64,000 bases of DNA from Candidatus Rhodoferax odensensis (GCA_016718405.1 JADKDJ010000004.1:186001-250000); one strand, 5' to 3'; shown: positions 34,477 to 43,848, counted from the first letter of the stretch. Notes: generated from the sequence alone by a model not told the origin. Numbers and translations are program-made.

Positions 34477-34764
34477 TTGGATCGCTACGTGTATTACCGT
34501 GCACCGGTGGCGCAAGCCGCCGAAGTGCAACGGCGTGTGTTGGCCATGCAGCAGCAAGTGACACAGCAAACGGGGGTTCGTTGTGAAGTCAAGCGGCGCC
34601 CCGTTGCTGAAGGCGCGCTGCACACCTGGATGGAGGTTTACCACGGCATCACCGCCGGGTTTGACGAGGCCCTGCGCCAAGCCGAGCAGCAGCACGCGTT
34701 AGTGACCCTGATCGTTGGCGCGCGGCATACGGATGACTTCTTGAATCCGGTTGAGTGGGAGTAA
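34477..34764 (+). CDS. DUF4936 family protein
   Basis: This 95-residue cytoplasmic protein matches the DUF4936 pattern seen in betaproteobacteria: MDRYVYYRAPVAQAAEVQRR, a WMEVYHGI segment and an acidic tail. It starts with TTG, with GGAG seven bases upstream. No function is known. It lies upstream of and convergent with thiL. Confidence 0.7.
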   Translation: MDRYVYYRAPVAQAAEVQRRVLAMQQQVTQQTGVRCEVKRRPVAEGALHTWMEVYHGITAGFDEALRQAEQQHALVTLIVGARHTDDFLNPVEWE

Positions 34765-34867
34765 GCGCGGCGTAGCGGGCCGATGGGGGGCGTCGCGGCG
34801 AACCTACCCGCGCAACGTTGTCAGGAGCCGTGGGGCGGCATCAAGCCCTTGATGAAACAGCGCTGGT

Positions 34868-35866
34868 TCAGGCGAAGTGGTCAAAGGATGGGTAAGACCG
34901 ACGCATCAACTGGCCAGCAGCGTCGATCAGGCGCAGCCCTGGCGCGGCCTCGATCTGACCTACCCGTGTCACCGCGGTCTGACTGCTTCGTGCGGCTTCC
35001 AGGACGGCCGCGCGTGCCGAAGCGCTGGCTGTGAATACCAGTTCGTAGTCGTCACCGCCCGCCAGCACCAATTCCAGCCAGTGTTCATCGCTTAAACAGA
35101 GGTCGGATTGGCATCCAGACCAAGCTGGATTTGACCTACAGGCTATTAAATCAGTAGCAAATGGGGTTTCGAAGCAGGCGCCCACGCCGGACTGGCTCAG
35201 GATGTGCCCGAGGTCGCCGAGCAAGCCGTCGCTCACGTCAATGGCAGCGTTGGCGACGCCGCGCAAGGCTTGCCCCAGCGCCACCCGGGGTGTGGGCTGC
35301 TCCATGCGCGCACGGGCCTGCGCGAACACCGGGCCGGGCACGTTGAGCGTGCCGCGAAACACTTCCAGCGCCAGGCGCGCATCGCCCACGTTGCCGCTGA
35401 CATAGATGTCGTCGCCGACCTTTGCGCCCGAGCGCAGCAGGGCCTGGCTGCGCCCGGCGAGCACGGGCACTTCACCAAACACCGTGACGCAAATGTTGAG
35501 CGGCCCCTGGGTCGTGTCGCCGCCGATCAGCTCGCAGCCATGCGCATCGGCCAGTGCCAACAGGCCGCGCGAGAACGGCTCCAGCCAGGCCTCATCGGCG
35601 CGCGGCAAGGCCAGTGCGAGGGTGAAGGCCAGTGGCTTGGCGCCGCAGGCGGCCAGATCGCTGAGGTTGACCGCGAGCGCTTTGTGCCCGAGCTTGAAGG
35701 GGTCCACCGTACTCAGGAAGTGGCGCCCCTCCACCAGCATGTCGCTCGATATCGCCAGTTGGGTGCCAGGGCCGGCTTGCAGCAGCGCGCAATCGTCGCC
35801 CACGCCCAACACCGCCGCGCGCACCGGTCGTTTGAAATAGCGTTCGATCAGATCAAACTCGCCCAT
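34868..35866 (-). CDS. thiL: Thiamine-monophosphate kinase
   Basis: ThiL phosphorylates thiamine monophosphate to thiamine pyrophosphate in the cytoplasm. The 332-residue protein starts MGEFDLIERYF and shows GVGDDCALL, ISSDMLVEGRHF, HKALAVNLSDLAACGAKP and LIGGDTTQGPL, all family hallmarks. AAGGA six bases upstream favours the second of two adjacent ATGs; the start then shares one base with the upstream gene's stop (TGATG). A GCTATT...AGTAGC palindrome near 35142-35158 lies inside the coding region, in a segment (CRSNPAWSGCQSD) that may be lineage-specific. Confidence 0.93.
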   Translation of the reverse strand: MGEFDLIERYFKRPVRAAVLGVGDDCALLQAGPGTQLAISSDMLVEGRHFLSTVDPFKLGHKALAVNLSDLAACGAKPLAFTLALALPRADEAWLEPFSRGLLALADAHGCELIGGDTTQGPLNICVTVFGEVPVLAGRSQALLRSGAKVGDDIYVSGNVGDARLALEVFRGTLNVPGPVFAQARARMEQPTPRVALGQALRGVANAAIDVSDGLLGDLGHILSQSGVGACFETPFATDLIACRSNPAWSGCQSDLCLSDEHWLELVLAGGDDYELVFTASASARAAVLEAARSSQTAVTRVGQIEAAPGLRLIDAAGQLMRRSYPSFDHFA

Positions 35867-37866
35867 CATGGTTCCTTGGTGGATGGCCACAAAAAACTCA
35901 TCGGCGCACGCCACAGGCGTTGCATGACGGCCTGGCGGATACGGGTGCGGCCCAAGCCCGAGACGCTGTGCGCCTTCAGGGCGACGCGAAATGCCAGGTA
36001 AAAGCTGACGCCGACGTTCAGTGCCCCGATCACCGGAATGCTGGCCACTGCCCACCACAGTGCGGGGCTACGCAGAACGTCCCAGCCCAGACTGGCGCAT
36101 GCCGCCCCCAATTGCCCAGCGGACAGCGTGACATGGCGCACGTCCAGCCCGGGGCCGAGGAAGTCGATCACCGCAGGCAGTAGCCCGAGCATGAAACCCA
36201 GTGAGATGTTGGCCGCAAAGCCCGATATGTGCGTGCGCATGAAGGTCGCCCAGCGATGTGCGCGGGGTGCACCGAGCCAGCGGGTGATGCGCGGGTTGTA
36301 GCGCAGGGCCGAATCCAGCCGGTGCAGCACAAACCAGTTCTCCACCCAGCCCGCCAGGATGCTGGAGGCAAACAGCAGCACACCGGTGAAGGCGGCGAAC
36401 AGGGCCGAGGGGCCCAACAGCGTTAGCGATTCGAAGACTTTCTGGGCTTTGGCGGCATCAATCATCGGCTGGCCATTGAGTCCTTGCAGAGCCACCGACA
36501 TCAGAACCACGACCGGAAACACCACCGTGACGTTGCCCAGCACCGCCGCCACCTGGGAGCGAACCAGGTGCGTGACTTCGTCCACAAAGGCCTCCAGCGC
36601 ACTCGGGTCGGTGATGTCCTTGAGCTTGGCGGCCATGGCGGGCGCGGTCATCGCAGGCTGTTTGGTGGCCAGTGTGAAGTGCAGCAACTGGATGGCGACA
36701 AAACTCCCGGCGTAGACCAAGCCGGCGCAGAACCCGCCCCAGAACGCCGACAGACCCAGCGCCGCCACGCCAAATTTGAGCAAGGTGGTCACTGCCGTCA
36801 GTGCGCCGCCACCAGCGGCCGTGCCCAGCATGGCGCGGTACTCGGCGCGACTGCGGGTAATGTAGTGCTCGCCGGTCTCTGAGCTGCGCTCCGCCACCTT
36901 GGCGGCCAACATCGAGGAACTGCTGCTTACCAGCGCGCCCACGCTGCGCTGCTCTTGCCCGACACTGGCCAGGTGCGAGACAAGTCGCGCACAGTGGCGG
37001 TGTTCCGGATCATCGAGCAGGCAGTCCAGCAGCGCACGGATGCGCAGCACCCGCTGGCGCAACTGGCGCAGACGAAACACCAGATCGACCGAAATGCCAT
37101 GCGCCTCTAGGTGTGCATAGACCGACGAGGCGGCCTGTCGGCAGGCATCAAGCTGCTGGCGAAATTGCTGCGCGGCCGCGTCGACGCCAACGCCCGACAG
37201 CCAGGTTTGGCGCACCGCATCGAAGTCCGAGGCAAGCGAGTGAAAGGGGCTGACGTCGCGCGACGGGTCACTCATGCGCAGCCGAATATCAGGCGAGAAG
37301 CCAGCGGCGCGAACCTGGCTGGTGCAGAAGGTAATGGCATCGAGCAAAGTGGCCTGCCAGCGCGTTGGCTGGGCGGCGCGGGGAGCATGTGCGCCCGGCT
37401 CCGCAGGGACTGTGAGCAGCTGCGCCACGCGCTCAAGCGTGGCGGGGGACAATGCCGTCAGCCATAGCCCGTCAAACTCGGCTGGCAACACCAGTGTGAA
37501 CAGTTCGCAGGCGTCGGCGGTCTCGGGCGAGGCTGGCAGCAGCTTTTGGTGCAAGCGGTCCATCAACTCGCTGATGAAGGCATTGCGAGAGGCAAAGCCG
37601 TAGTCGGACAGCAAGGTGGAGCAGTCCACCGTGTCGGTAAGCTTGCGCCACCATGTTTGCCAGCGCGCCCGGGCGCGATGTTGTTCGGCCAGTGCGTCGA
37701 GCAGAGACTCCACTCGCGCGATGGCGGCTTCGGTCGAACTGGCATCGCCCCGAATCCAGTCAAATAACGCGATTAGCCACAGGTGGCGGTGGACCAAGTC
37801 GTCCTCGGGGGCCAGGTCTGCCAGCAAAACGGCCAGTTCAGCCGCGTCGTGGTCGTCCGGCTTCAT
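35866..37866 (-). CDS. Gcr-type 'site-specific recombinase' family membrane protein
   Basis: This 666-residue protein belongs to the family commonly annotated as gonococcal-type site-specific recombinase (COG4389). The first ~330 residues are helical and soluble (LSDYGFASRNAFISELMDRL, VDLVFRLRQLRQRVLRI). The remainder has about six to seven transmembrane segments, such as LGLSAFWGGFCAGLVYAGSF and FPVVVLMSVALQGL. I see no catalytic signature of tyrosine or serine recombinases, so the recombinase label is doubtful. It lies between apaG (TAATG overlap) and thiL (TGATG overlap). Confidence 0.75.
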   Translation of the reverse strand: MKPDDHDAAELAVLLADLAPEDDLVHRHLWLIALFDWIRGDASSTEAAIARVESLLDALAEQHRARARWQTWWRKLTDTVDCSTLLSDYGFASRNAFISELMDRLHQKLLPASPETADACELFTLVLPAEFDGLWLTALSPATLERVAQLLTVPAEPGAHAPRAAQPTRWQATLLDAITFCTSQVRAAGFSPDIRLRMSDPSRDVSPFHSLASDFDAVRQTWLSGVGVDAAAQQFRQQLDACRQAASSVYAHLEAHGISVDLVFRLRQLRQRVLRIRALLDCLLDDPEHRHCARLVSHLASVGQEQRSVGALVSSSSSMLAAKVAERSSETGEHYITRSRAEYRAMLGTAAGGGALTAVTTLLKFGVAALGLSAFWGGFCAGLVYAGSFVAIQLLHFTLATKQPAMTAPAMAAKLKDITDPSALEAFVDEVTHLVRSQVAAVLGNVTVVFPVVVLMSVALQGLNGQPMIDAAKAQKVFESLTLLGPSALFAAFTGVLLFASSILAGWVENWFVLHRLDSALRYNPRITRWLGAPRAHRWATFMRTHISGFAANISLGFMLGLLPAVIDFLGPGLDVRHVTLSAGQLGAACASLGWDVLRSPALWWAVASIPVIGALNVGVSFYLAFRVALKAHSVSGLGRTRIRQAVMQRLWRAPMSFLWPSTKEP

Positions 37867-38267
37867 TAATGCAGTGTGCGCGATCCGCCTGAACCCAGGT
37901 GATCACTAAGGGCATCGAGCACAAACATCGGGATGTCGGCATCGAAGCGCTCGCCGTCCTCCGCTACGCACAGATAGCTGCCGTGCATGGTGCCGGTGGG
38001 CGTGCGCAGACGCGTGCCGCTGGTGTACTCGAAGGCCTGACCCGGCTGCAGCAGGGGCTGCTGCCCCACCACGCCCAATCCCTTGACCCGCTCGGTGTGG
38101 CCGTTGGCGTCGTTGACGTTCCAGGTGCGGGCGATCAATTGCGCCGCCACCTCGCCCGTGTTGGTGATGGTGATGGTGTAGGCAAAGACAAATTGGCCTT
38201 CATCGGGGGCCGACTGCTGTGGCAGGTACTGGGGGCGTACTTCGACGGTGAATTGATACTTGGCCAT
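37866..38267 (-). CDS. apaG: ApaG domain protein
   Basis: ApaG is a small immunoglobulin-like beta-sandwich protein linked in enterobacteria to Co2+ resistance and Mg2+ efflux; its biochemical role is unclear. The 133-residue protein shows FVFAYTITITNTG, LIARTWNVNDANG, VKGLGVVGQQPLLQPGQ and TPTGTMHGSYL, the conserved core. It heads a tightly coupled apaG-Gcr-thiL operon and is divergent from rpe. No Shine-Dalgarno is seen; TAGCAT ends six bases before the ATG. Confidence 0.93.
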   Translation of the reverse strand: MAKYQFTVEVRPQYLPQQSAPDEGQFVFAYTITITNTGEVAAQLIARTWNVNDANGHTERVKGLGVVGQQPLLQPGQAFEYTSGTRLRTPTGTMHGSYLCVAEDGERFDADIPMFVLDALSDHLGSGGSRTLH

Positions 38268-38273
38268 GGCGCA

Positions 38274-38279
38274 ATGCTA
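38274..38279 (-). promoter_or_regulatory. -10-like hexamer abutting the apaG start
   Basis: On the minus strand TAGCAT is followed by six bases and ATG at 38267, with no ribosome-binding site. A leaderless apaG transcript is possible. Confidence 0.22.
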
Positions 38280-38374
38280 TCCTGAAACCCGGCTGCGCAG
38301 CGCCCACTGGTTGTGTCCACATGTTGCGGGCGTGGCCCGCTGACCACCGGCCGACCGGGCCAATTGCAACTGAT

Positions 38375-38380
38375 TAAACT
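38375..38380 (+). promoter_or_regulatory. -10-like hexamer abutting the rpe start
   Basis: TAAACT is followed by six bases and the rpe ATG at 38387, with no Shine-Dalgarno between. No clear -35 is present at 17 bp. Confidence 0.28.
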
Positions 38381-38386
38381 GCGTCC

Positions 38387-39064
38387 ATGAACTACTGCAT
38401 TGCCCCCTCCATCCTGTCCGCAGACTTTGCCCGCCTGGGTGCCGAGGTCAAAGCCGTCATTGATGCCGGCTGCGACTGGATTCACTTTGACGTGATGGAT
38501 AACCATTACGTACCCAACCTCACGTTCGGCCCGATGATCTGCCAGGCGCTCAAGCCGCACGCCAAGACAGCAACTGGCGTGCCCGTGCCGATTGACGTGC
38601 ACCTGATGATCCAGCCCGTGGATGCACTGGCCGCCCTGTTCGCCGAGGCCGGTGCCGACTACATCAGCTTCCATCCGGACGCTTCGGGCCATGTGCACCG
38701 CAGCATCCAGGCCATCAAGTCCAAGGGCGTCAAGGCCGGACTGGTGTTCAACCCGGCCGAGCCACTGGACGTGCTGGACTGGGTGATTGACGATATTGAC
38801 CTGGTGCTGATCATGAGTGTCAACCCCGGTTTTGGCGGTCAAAGCTTCATCGACTCAGCACTACGCAAGATCGAGGCGGTGCGCCAGCGCATCACCGCCA
38901 GTGGCAAGGGCATCCGGCTGGAGGTGGACGGGGGCATCAAGGTGGACAACATTCGCCGCGTGGCCGACGCCGGAGCCGATACCTTTGTGGCGGGCAGCGC
39001 CATCTTTGGCAAGCCGGACTACAAGGGCGTTGTGGACGCCATGCGGCGCGCGCTGGCGCTCTGA
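38387..39064 (+). CDS. rpe: Ribulose-phosphate 3-epimerase
   Basis: This TIM-barrel enzyme interconverts ribulose 5-phosphate and xylulose 5-phosphate in the pentose phosphate pathway and Calvin cycle. The 225-residue protein starts MNYCIAPSILSADFARLG. It carries WIHFDVMDNHYVPNLTFG (metal-binding His and catalytic Asp), VDVHLMI-type IDVHLMIQP, VNPGFGGQSF and the second catalytic Asp in EVDGGIKV. It is divergent from apaG and precedes a GGDEF/EAL gene and gph; rpe, gph and trpE are a common Burkholderiales neighbourhood. Confidence 0.96.
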   Translation: MNYCIAPSILSADFARLGAEVKAVIDAGCDWIHFDVMDNHYVPNLTFGPMICQALKPHAKTATGVPVPIDVHLMIQPVDALAALFAEAGADYISFHPDASGHVHRSIQAIKSKGVKAGLVFNPAEPLDVLDWVIDDIDLVLIMSVNPGFGGQSFIDSALRKIEAVRQRITASGKGIRLEVDGGIKVDNIRRVADAGADTFVAGSAIFGKPDYKGVVDAMRRALAL

Positions 39065-39105
39065 CGCCGCTGTGTGGCTTGTGGTGATTGCCTAAGCCCA
39101 GGACC

Positions 39106-42100
39106 ATGGCCGCGGCACACCAACTGAGCGTGTCCGCGCACTGGTGGGTGCGGCTGGCGATGTACGGCATGCTGGGATTTGCCGCAGTCTTCTCTCTGGC
39201 GCGCGCCTGGGACTCCGAGCGGCTTGAGTCGCTGCGCACGGTGGACGCCGAGATCATCAGCATCGCAACCACTCAGAATGTGCTGACGCAGCGTATCGTT
39301 CATCACGTCACATTGTTGGGGCTGGACTTGACGCCTGGGGCGGGCCGCCCTGACGAGCTCAACGCCGCCATCGCCGAGGCACAGTGGCAGGCCAACCGGC
39401 TCGACGACGCCCTACGCGACAGTGACGCTGTGCGCCTGAGTTCCCACGACGGCCTGCGCCAGGCCCACGCCGAGTGGGTGGCGGTACGGGCCCAGGTTTG
39501 GGAGCGGGCTCGCTCGGTGGGCTGGTATGCGGCGCAGCAGGATCAGGCCGCATTGAAGGAATCGGTTCAGCAAGTCATGGCGGTGTTGCCGCAAGGGCTG
39601 GCTGCTACCGAGCAAATGCGTGATCAGGCCCAGGCGGCGGCCACTGACCGCAGCGCGGCGACGGTGGCGCGGCTGCGGTTCTGGACCTGGGTGACCCTGG
39701 CTTTTCTGGTTGTGATGGCGGTGGGTGTGGCCGAGCCGGTGGCGCGCGCGGTGCGGCGGCAATATCGGCACCTTTCGGATCAATCGCAGCAGTTTGAGCG
39801 CTTGGCACTGGTGGCCGAGCGCACCACCAATTGGGTCATCATGACTGACCCTAAACGCAGCGTGGTCTGGGCCAACCAAGCGGCCTTGCGCGGTTTGGGC
39901 TTGACGCTGGAGCAGGCGCTGGGGAGGACCTTGTTGAGCTTTGTTGCGCCGCAGGGCAATGATATGCGCGAGATTGGTCTTCTCTCGGCGGAGCTTGATC
40001 AAGGGCTGGGCGTACGGATGCAGGTGCTTGTCCAGAGTCAAAACGGGTTGGTGATCTGGGTCGATGCGGACTACCAGCCGACCCACGATGAATCCGGCGC
40101 GGTGACCGGTTTTTTGGTGGTTTGCACCGACATCACCGAGCGGGTCAACCAGAGTCAGAAGATGCGCGCGCTCTTTGATGCGCTGCCCACGGGAGTGGTG
40201 GTGCGAAACAAGTCGGGCGAAGTGGTGGACTGCAACGTGGCAGCCTGCGAAATTCTGGGCCACCCGCGCGAGCGCTTGGTGGGGCGCCTGGCCCTGACCG
40301 ACGCCAAGCGTGCCCTTCGCGATGACATGTCGGCGTACCCGGTGGCCGAGCGACCAACCATGCGGACGCTGACAACCGGCAAGGGTCTCCGAGGCGAGTC
40401 CATGGGCATCGTTGACGGGCAGGGGCAACTGCGCTGGCTCCTTGTTAATACGGAGCCGCAGAATGATGCGCAGGGACGATTGGAGGGCGTGGTCACCTGC
40501 CTGGTTGATGTCACCGAGCAGCGCTTGCAGCAGCGGTTGCTGACGCTGGCGATCGAGGGTGCGGGGCTGGGCACCTGGCGCTGGGAGGTGCCGACGGGTG
40601 AGATGACGTGCAGCGACCGGTTGATCACCATGATCGGATACACCCGCGAGGCGTTCCCGACACAAGCCGACGCCTGGGCCGCGCTGGTGCACCCGGACGA
40701 CCTGCCCGGCTGGCTGGCCGCCACCAAAGAACACTTTCAAAGGAGTCAGTCGGCCCTGCGGGCTGAACTGAGGGTGCGCCACGGCAACGGCTACTGGACC
40801 TGGGTGATGCTCAGTGGCGCGGTGGTTGCGCGTGACGAGCAGGGGCAAGTGATCAGCGTGGCAGGCGTTACCCAGGACATCAACGCCCAGAAGCAGATCG
40901 AGGAGCAGCTGCGCCAAAACGCTCGTACCGATGGTTTGACTCAAATGCCCAACCGCGCGGTGGTACTGGAGCGTGTGCGCCAGGCGATTGACCGCAGCCT
41001 GTCGCGCCCGGACTACCACTTTGCAGTGTTGTTCATGGACTTTGACCGTTTCAAACAGGTCAACGACACGCTCGGCCACGGCGCCGGAGATGAGTTGCTG
41101 CGGCAGATCGCTCAGCGCCTCGAACAAAGCCTGCGTCCGGGCGATGCATTCACCCACAGCAGCGACTTCAGCCAGTTGGCGGCGCGCATCGGCGGGGATG
41201 AGTTTGTGGTGGTGCTCGACGACATACGGGGCGATCAGGACGCCGAGTTGGTGGCGGCGCGTCTGCTCGACGTGTTGGCGCAGCCCTACGACCTTGGGTC
41301 CAACCGCGTCAATTCCAGCGTCAGCATTGGCATTGTGACTTCGACCCATGCGGCCGAGGATGTGGAAGCCGTGTTGCGCGACGCCGATATTGCGATGTAC
41401 GAAGCCAAGCGCAGCGGGCGTGGGCGCTATGTGATGTTCGAGCCCGCCATGCACAAGCGGGTGCGCGACGACGTGTCCATGGAGAACGACCTGCGTCAAG
41501 CGCTGATAAACCGAGAGCTGTCGGTGGTCTACCAGCCGCTGGTCGATTTGGATGATGGACGCCTGGTCGGTATCGAGGCCCTGGTCCGGTGGCGCCATCC
41601 GCAGCGGGGCATGGTGTCCCCCGTGCTGTTCATCCCGGTGGCCGAGGCCTGTGGCTTGATCGGACAGATAGGGCAGTTCGTGCTGCAGACGGCCTGCGCC
41701 GAGTTCGCTTCGTTGCGACAGGGCCTGGGCGAGCTGGCACCGCCCACCCTGTCGGTCAACCTGTCGCGCGCCCAACTCCGCGAGGAGTCTCTGGTGGCGG
41801 ACATTGGGCAGGTGCTGCGAGCCAGTGGCATGGAACCCGGCCAATTGCAACTGGAAATCACCGAAAGTTTGGCGGCCCAGGACAATCTGGTGCAGGCCAA
41901 GCTGCGTGACATCAAGGCGCTGGGTGTGACGCTGGCGCTGGATGATTTTGGCACCGGCTACTCATCCTTGTCTTGTCTGCATGAGTTGCCCATCGACACT
42001 GTCAAGATCGACCGCGCCTTTGTCAGCGTGGCGCAGCACAGTGCCTACCACCGCGTGTTAATCGAGGCCACCATCCTGATGGCCGAGACGTTGGGCATGA

Positions 42101-42261
42101 GCACCGTGGCCGAAGGCATCGAAACGCAGGACCAGGCCGACCTGATGCAGGCCCTGCGCTGTGGCAAGGGGCAGGGCTATCTGTTCAGCAAACCGCTGAC
42201 CGCCAGCGAGCTCGCCAACTGGGCAAAAGGAAGGGCTGCAATTGCGCATGACCGAACTTGA
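39106..42261 (+). CDS. PAS/GGDEF/EAL cyclic-di-GMP membrane protein
   Basis: The 1051-residue protein has a first membrane helix (about residues 13-35), a periplasmic helical sensor of ~155 residues, and a second helix (about 193-215). Three PAS-like domains follow (about 225-600). A GGDEF domain carries intact IGGDEF (696-700), and an EAL domain carries EAL at 824-826, DDFGTGYSS and VAEGIET. Both c-di-GMP synthesis and hydrolysis signatures are complete. ATG 39106 follows AGGA and is preferred to TTG 39088. It overlaps gph by 14 bases and has different sensor architecture from the protein at 8875. Confidence 0.9.
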   Translation: MAAAHQLSVSAHWWVRLAMYGMLGFAAVFSLARAWDSERLESLRTVDAEIISIATTQNVLTQRIVHHVTLLGLDLTPGAGRPDELNAAIAEAQWQANRLDDALRDSDAVRLSSHDGLRQAHAEWVAVRAQVWERARSVGWYAAQQDQAALKESVQQVMAVLPQGLAATEQMRDQAQAAATDRSAATVARLRFWTWVTLAFLVVMAVGVAEPVARAVRRQYRHLSDQSQQFERLALVAERTTNWVIMTDPKRSVVWANQAALRGLGLTLEQALGRTLLSFVAPQGNDMREIGLLSAELDQGLGVRMQVLVQSQNGLVIWVDADYQPTHDESGAVTGFLVVCTDITERVNQSQKMRALFDALPTGVVVRNKSGEVVDCNVAACEILGHPRERLVGRLALTDAKRALRDDMSAYPVAERPTMRTLTTGKGLRGESMGIVDGQGQLRWLLVNTEPQNDAQGRLEGVVTCLVDVTEQRLQQRLLTLAIEGAGLGTWRWEVPTGEMTCSDRLITMIGYTREAFPTQADAWAALVHPDDLPGWLAATKEHFQRSQSALRAELRVRHGNGYWTWVMLSGAVVARDEQGQVISVAGVTQDINAQKQIEEQLRQNARTDGLTQMPNRAVVLERVRQAIDRSLSRPDYHFAVLFMDFDRFKQVNDTLGHGAGDELLRQIAQRLEQSLRPGDAFTHSSDFSQLAARIGGDEFVVVLDDIRGDQDAELVAARLLDVLAQPYDLGSNRVNSSVSIGIVTSTHAAEDVEAVLRDADIAMYEAKRSGRGRYVMFEPAMHKRVRDDVSMENDLRQALINRELSVVYQPLVDLDDGRLVGIEALVRWRHPQRGMVSPVLFIPVAEACGLIGQIGQFVLQTACAEFASLRQGLGELAPPTLSVNLSRAQLREESLVADIGQVLRASGMEPGQLQLEITESLAAQDNLVQAKLRDIKALGVTLALDDFGTGYSSLSCLHELPIDTVKIDRAFVSVAQHSAYHRVLIEATILMAETLGMSTVAEGIETQDQADLMQALRCGKGQGYLFSKPLTASELANWAKGRAAIAHDRT

Positions 42262-42976
42262 TTGGAGCCGCTTTGATGCGGTGCTGCTGGATCTGGACGG
42301 GACCATGATCGACACGCTGGGCGATTTTGTGGCTGCGCTCAACCGCATGCTGGCAGACTTGCCGCCACCGTTTGCGCACGCCACACTGCTGGCCCGCGAC
42401 GTTGAGCGACTGATCGGGAAGGGGTCGGAGCACTTGATCAGAGCGGTTCTGGTCAAAGTTCAGTCCGATCATGCCGGTGCGCCCAGCGCGGCCGCGAACG
42501 CCGCGCAAACAGACCTCAATGCACTCTATCAACTGGCGTGGGCGCGCTACCAACACCATTACAGCGCGGTCAACGGGAGTTTTGCGCGGGTCTATCCGGG
42601 GGTTTTGCGTGGGCTGCAGCAGCTTCAATCAAGCGGCAAACGGCTGGCCTGCCTGACCAACAAGCCGACCGCCTTTGCCCACTCCCTGTTAAAAACCAAG
42701 GGCTTGGCGGAGTTTTTCGACGTGGTTTACGGCGGTGATGCCTTCGAGCGGCGCAAGCCCGATCCGCTGCCCTTGCTCAAAGCCTGCGAAGCGCTGGGCA
42801 CCCCGGCGCAGCGCACGCTGATGGTTGGCGACTCCAGCAATGACGCGCAGGCCGCGCGCGCCGCCGGTTGCGCAGTCTGGTTGGTGCGCTATGGCTACAA
42901 CCATGGCGAGCCGATTGAAACGGTACCAGCAGACGGCTACCTCGACTCCCTGGATCAGTTGCTGGCCGCGGCCTGA
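42248..42976 (+). CDS. gph: Phosphoglycolate phosphatase (HAD family)
   Basis: This cytoplasmic HAD phosphatase removes phosphate from 2-phosphoglycolate formed during DNA repair or photorespiration. It has 242 residues with DLDGTMID (catalytic D15 and D17), CLTNKPT (motif II), K in RRKPDPLPL (motif III) and MVGDSSNDAQAA (motif IV). An alpha-helical cap of type C1 lies between motifs I and II. It starts within the end of the GGDEF/EAL gene, which suggests translational coupling. Confidence 0.9.
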   Translation: MTELDWSRFDAVLLDLDGTMIDTLGDFVAALNRMLADLPPPFAHATLLARDVERLIGKGSEHLIRAVLVKVQSDHAGAPSAAANAAQTDLNALYQLAWARYQHHYSAVNGSFARVYPGVLRGLQQLQSSGKRLACLTNKPTAFAHSLLKTKGLAEFFDVVYGGDAFERRKPDPLPLLKACEALGTPAQRTLMVGDSSNDAQAARAAGCAVWLVRYGYNHGEPIETVPADGYLDSLDQLLAAA

Positions 42977-43009
42977 AGACGCGGCGACGGGCTGGCCCGA
43001 GGGCCAGGA

Positions 43010-43600
43010 CTATTGACCTGGTCTTGCGCCCAACAGAGCTTCCTTGAGTTTGTAGTCTGCGGGTGATGGACCAAGCCAAATTGACATCAGAGCCTTGAAG
43101 AACTCGGGTTCCTTGTAGGGCGCTCCCTGCACTTGACCGCGCACGGTGATGATGGTTCCTTGTCCGGGCACCCATTCAATCATGAAGCTGTCGCCCGTCA
43201 CCATCGGCTTCTGAGTCGCGAACATTTCGCCCATGCGCACCAGGCCCGGGATCAATTTCGACATTTCGGACTTGCCCATGTTGTCCTCGATGCCGCGGGT
43301 CAACAGTTTGCCGAGTTCCTTGGAGTCGATCCCGCGCAGCATCGTGATGGTTACGCGCTTTGGCCCCGGCGTGCTGATCACCTCATCCGGCGAGGTCGCT
43401 TTCTTGCTCAGGTAGAGCCCTGCAGCATAGACCTTGAAAATGGCTTTATATCGCGTACCCGCGCCATTGAGTTGCAGTGTTGCGCCATGTACGTCTGCGG
43501 TTTCCTCGAACTTGACACCATGCACCTCGACCACTGCCTGGGCAGGGCTGGCCAGCAGGCCCACCAGTGCGGCTGTCGCCAACGCTTTGACTATTTTCAT
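43010..43600 (-). CDS. Chalcone isomerase-like exported protein
   Basis: This 196-residue protein has a Sec signal peptide (MKIVKALATAALVGLLASPA, cleaved after AQA). The domain resembles chalcone isomerase-like proteins of bacteria: GVKFEETADVHGATLQLNG, YKAIFKVYAAGLYLSKKA and a C-terminal FKALMSIWLGPSPAD. Bacterial members are not known to act on chalcones and may bind fatty acids or other lipids in the periplasm. It is convergent with gph and divergent from the trp operon. Confidence 0.82.
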   Translation of the reverse strand: MKIVKALATAALVGLLASPAQAVVEVHGVKFEETADVHGATLQLNGAGTRYKAIFKVYAAGLYLSKKATSPDEVISTPGPKRVTITMLRGIDSKELGKLLTRGIEDNMGKSEMSKLIPGLVRMGEMFATQKPMVTGDSFMIEWVPGQGTIITVRGQVQGAPYKEPEFFKALMSIWLGPSPADYKLKEALLGARPGQ

Positions 43601-43738
43601 GGTTAACTCCGGTTAATCGAACGATCGTGCTTTTCCAACGCCATGATTCTGAGGGCGTTTTGGTCGCTGCGCAACAGGGTTTTCAAGTAAAGGGGTTCCA
43701 ATTGACCCTGCGTCCGGCGCGTGGCGGCGGGGCGTCTT

Positions 43739-43747
43739 TGCTACACT
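43739..43747 (+). promoter_or_regulatory. Extended -10 promoter of the trp leader
   Basis: TGCTACACT is an extended -10 (TGn then TACACT at 43742-43747). The expected transcription start falls on or next to the A of the trpL ATG at 43754. No convincing -35 is seen, as is usual with extended -10 elements. Confidence 0.5.
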
Positions 43748-43753
43748 GCAGGC

Positions 43754-43843
43754 ATGTTCATTCACCGCATCAGCATCACAGGTTGCAGCGACCGGGGAGC
43801 CTGGCCCTGGCGTCGGTGCCATGCTGGGTCGGCCCCGCGCTGA
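43754..43843 (+). CDS. trpL: trp operon leader peptide (TrpL), 29 residues
   Basis: This short ORF of 29 codons plus stop starts MFIHRISITGCS and contains Trp17-Pro-Trp19 (GAWPWRRC), ending SAPR. Two near-adjacent Trp codons just upstream of trpE are the hallmark of a ribosome-stalling leader peptide for tryptophan attenuation. No Shine-Dalgarno precedes it, and the promoter -10 ends six bases before the ATG, so the mRNA is probably leaderless, as described for rhizobial trpL. The assignment rests on position, Trp content and promoter placement. Confidence 0.65.
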   Translation: MFIHRISITGCSDRGAWPWRRCHAGSAPR

Positions 43844-43848
43844 CCACC

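Noticed and set aside
35866..36058. Longer N-terminus for ThiL
   Set aside because: Residues before MGEFDLIERYF come from the overlapping upstream gene read in another frame and match no ThiL.
39412..41850. 812-codon open frame antisense to the second GGDEF/EAL gene
   Set aside because: Shadow frame typical of high-GC coding DNA; the opposite strand has complete PAS, GGDEF and EAL signatures.
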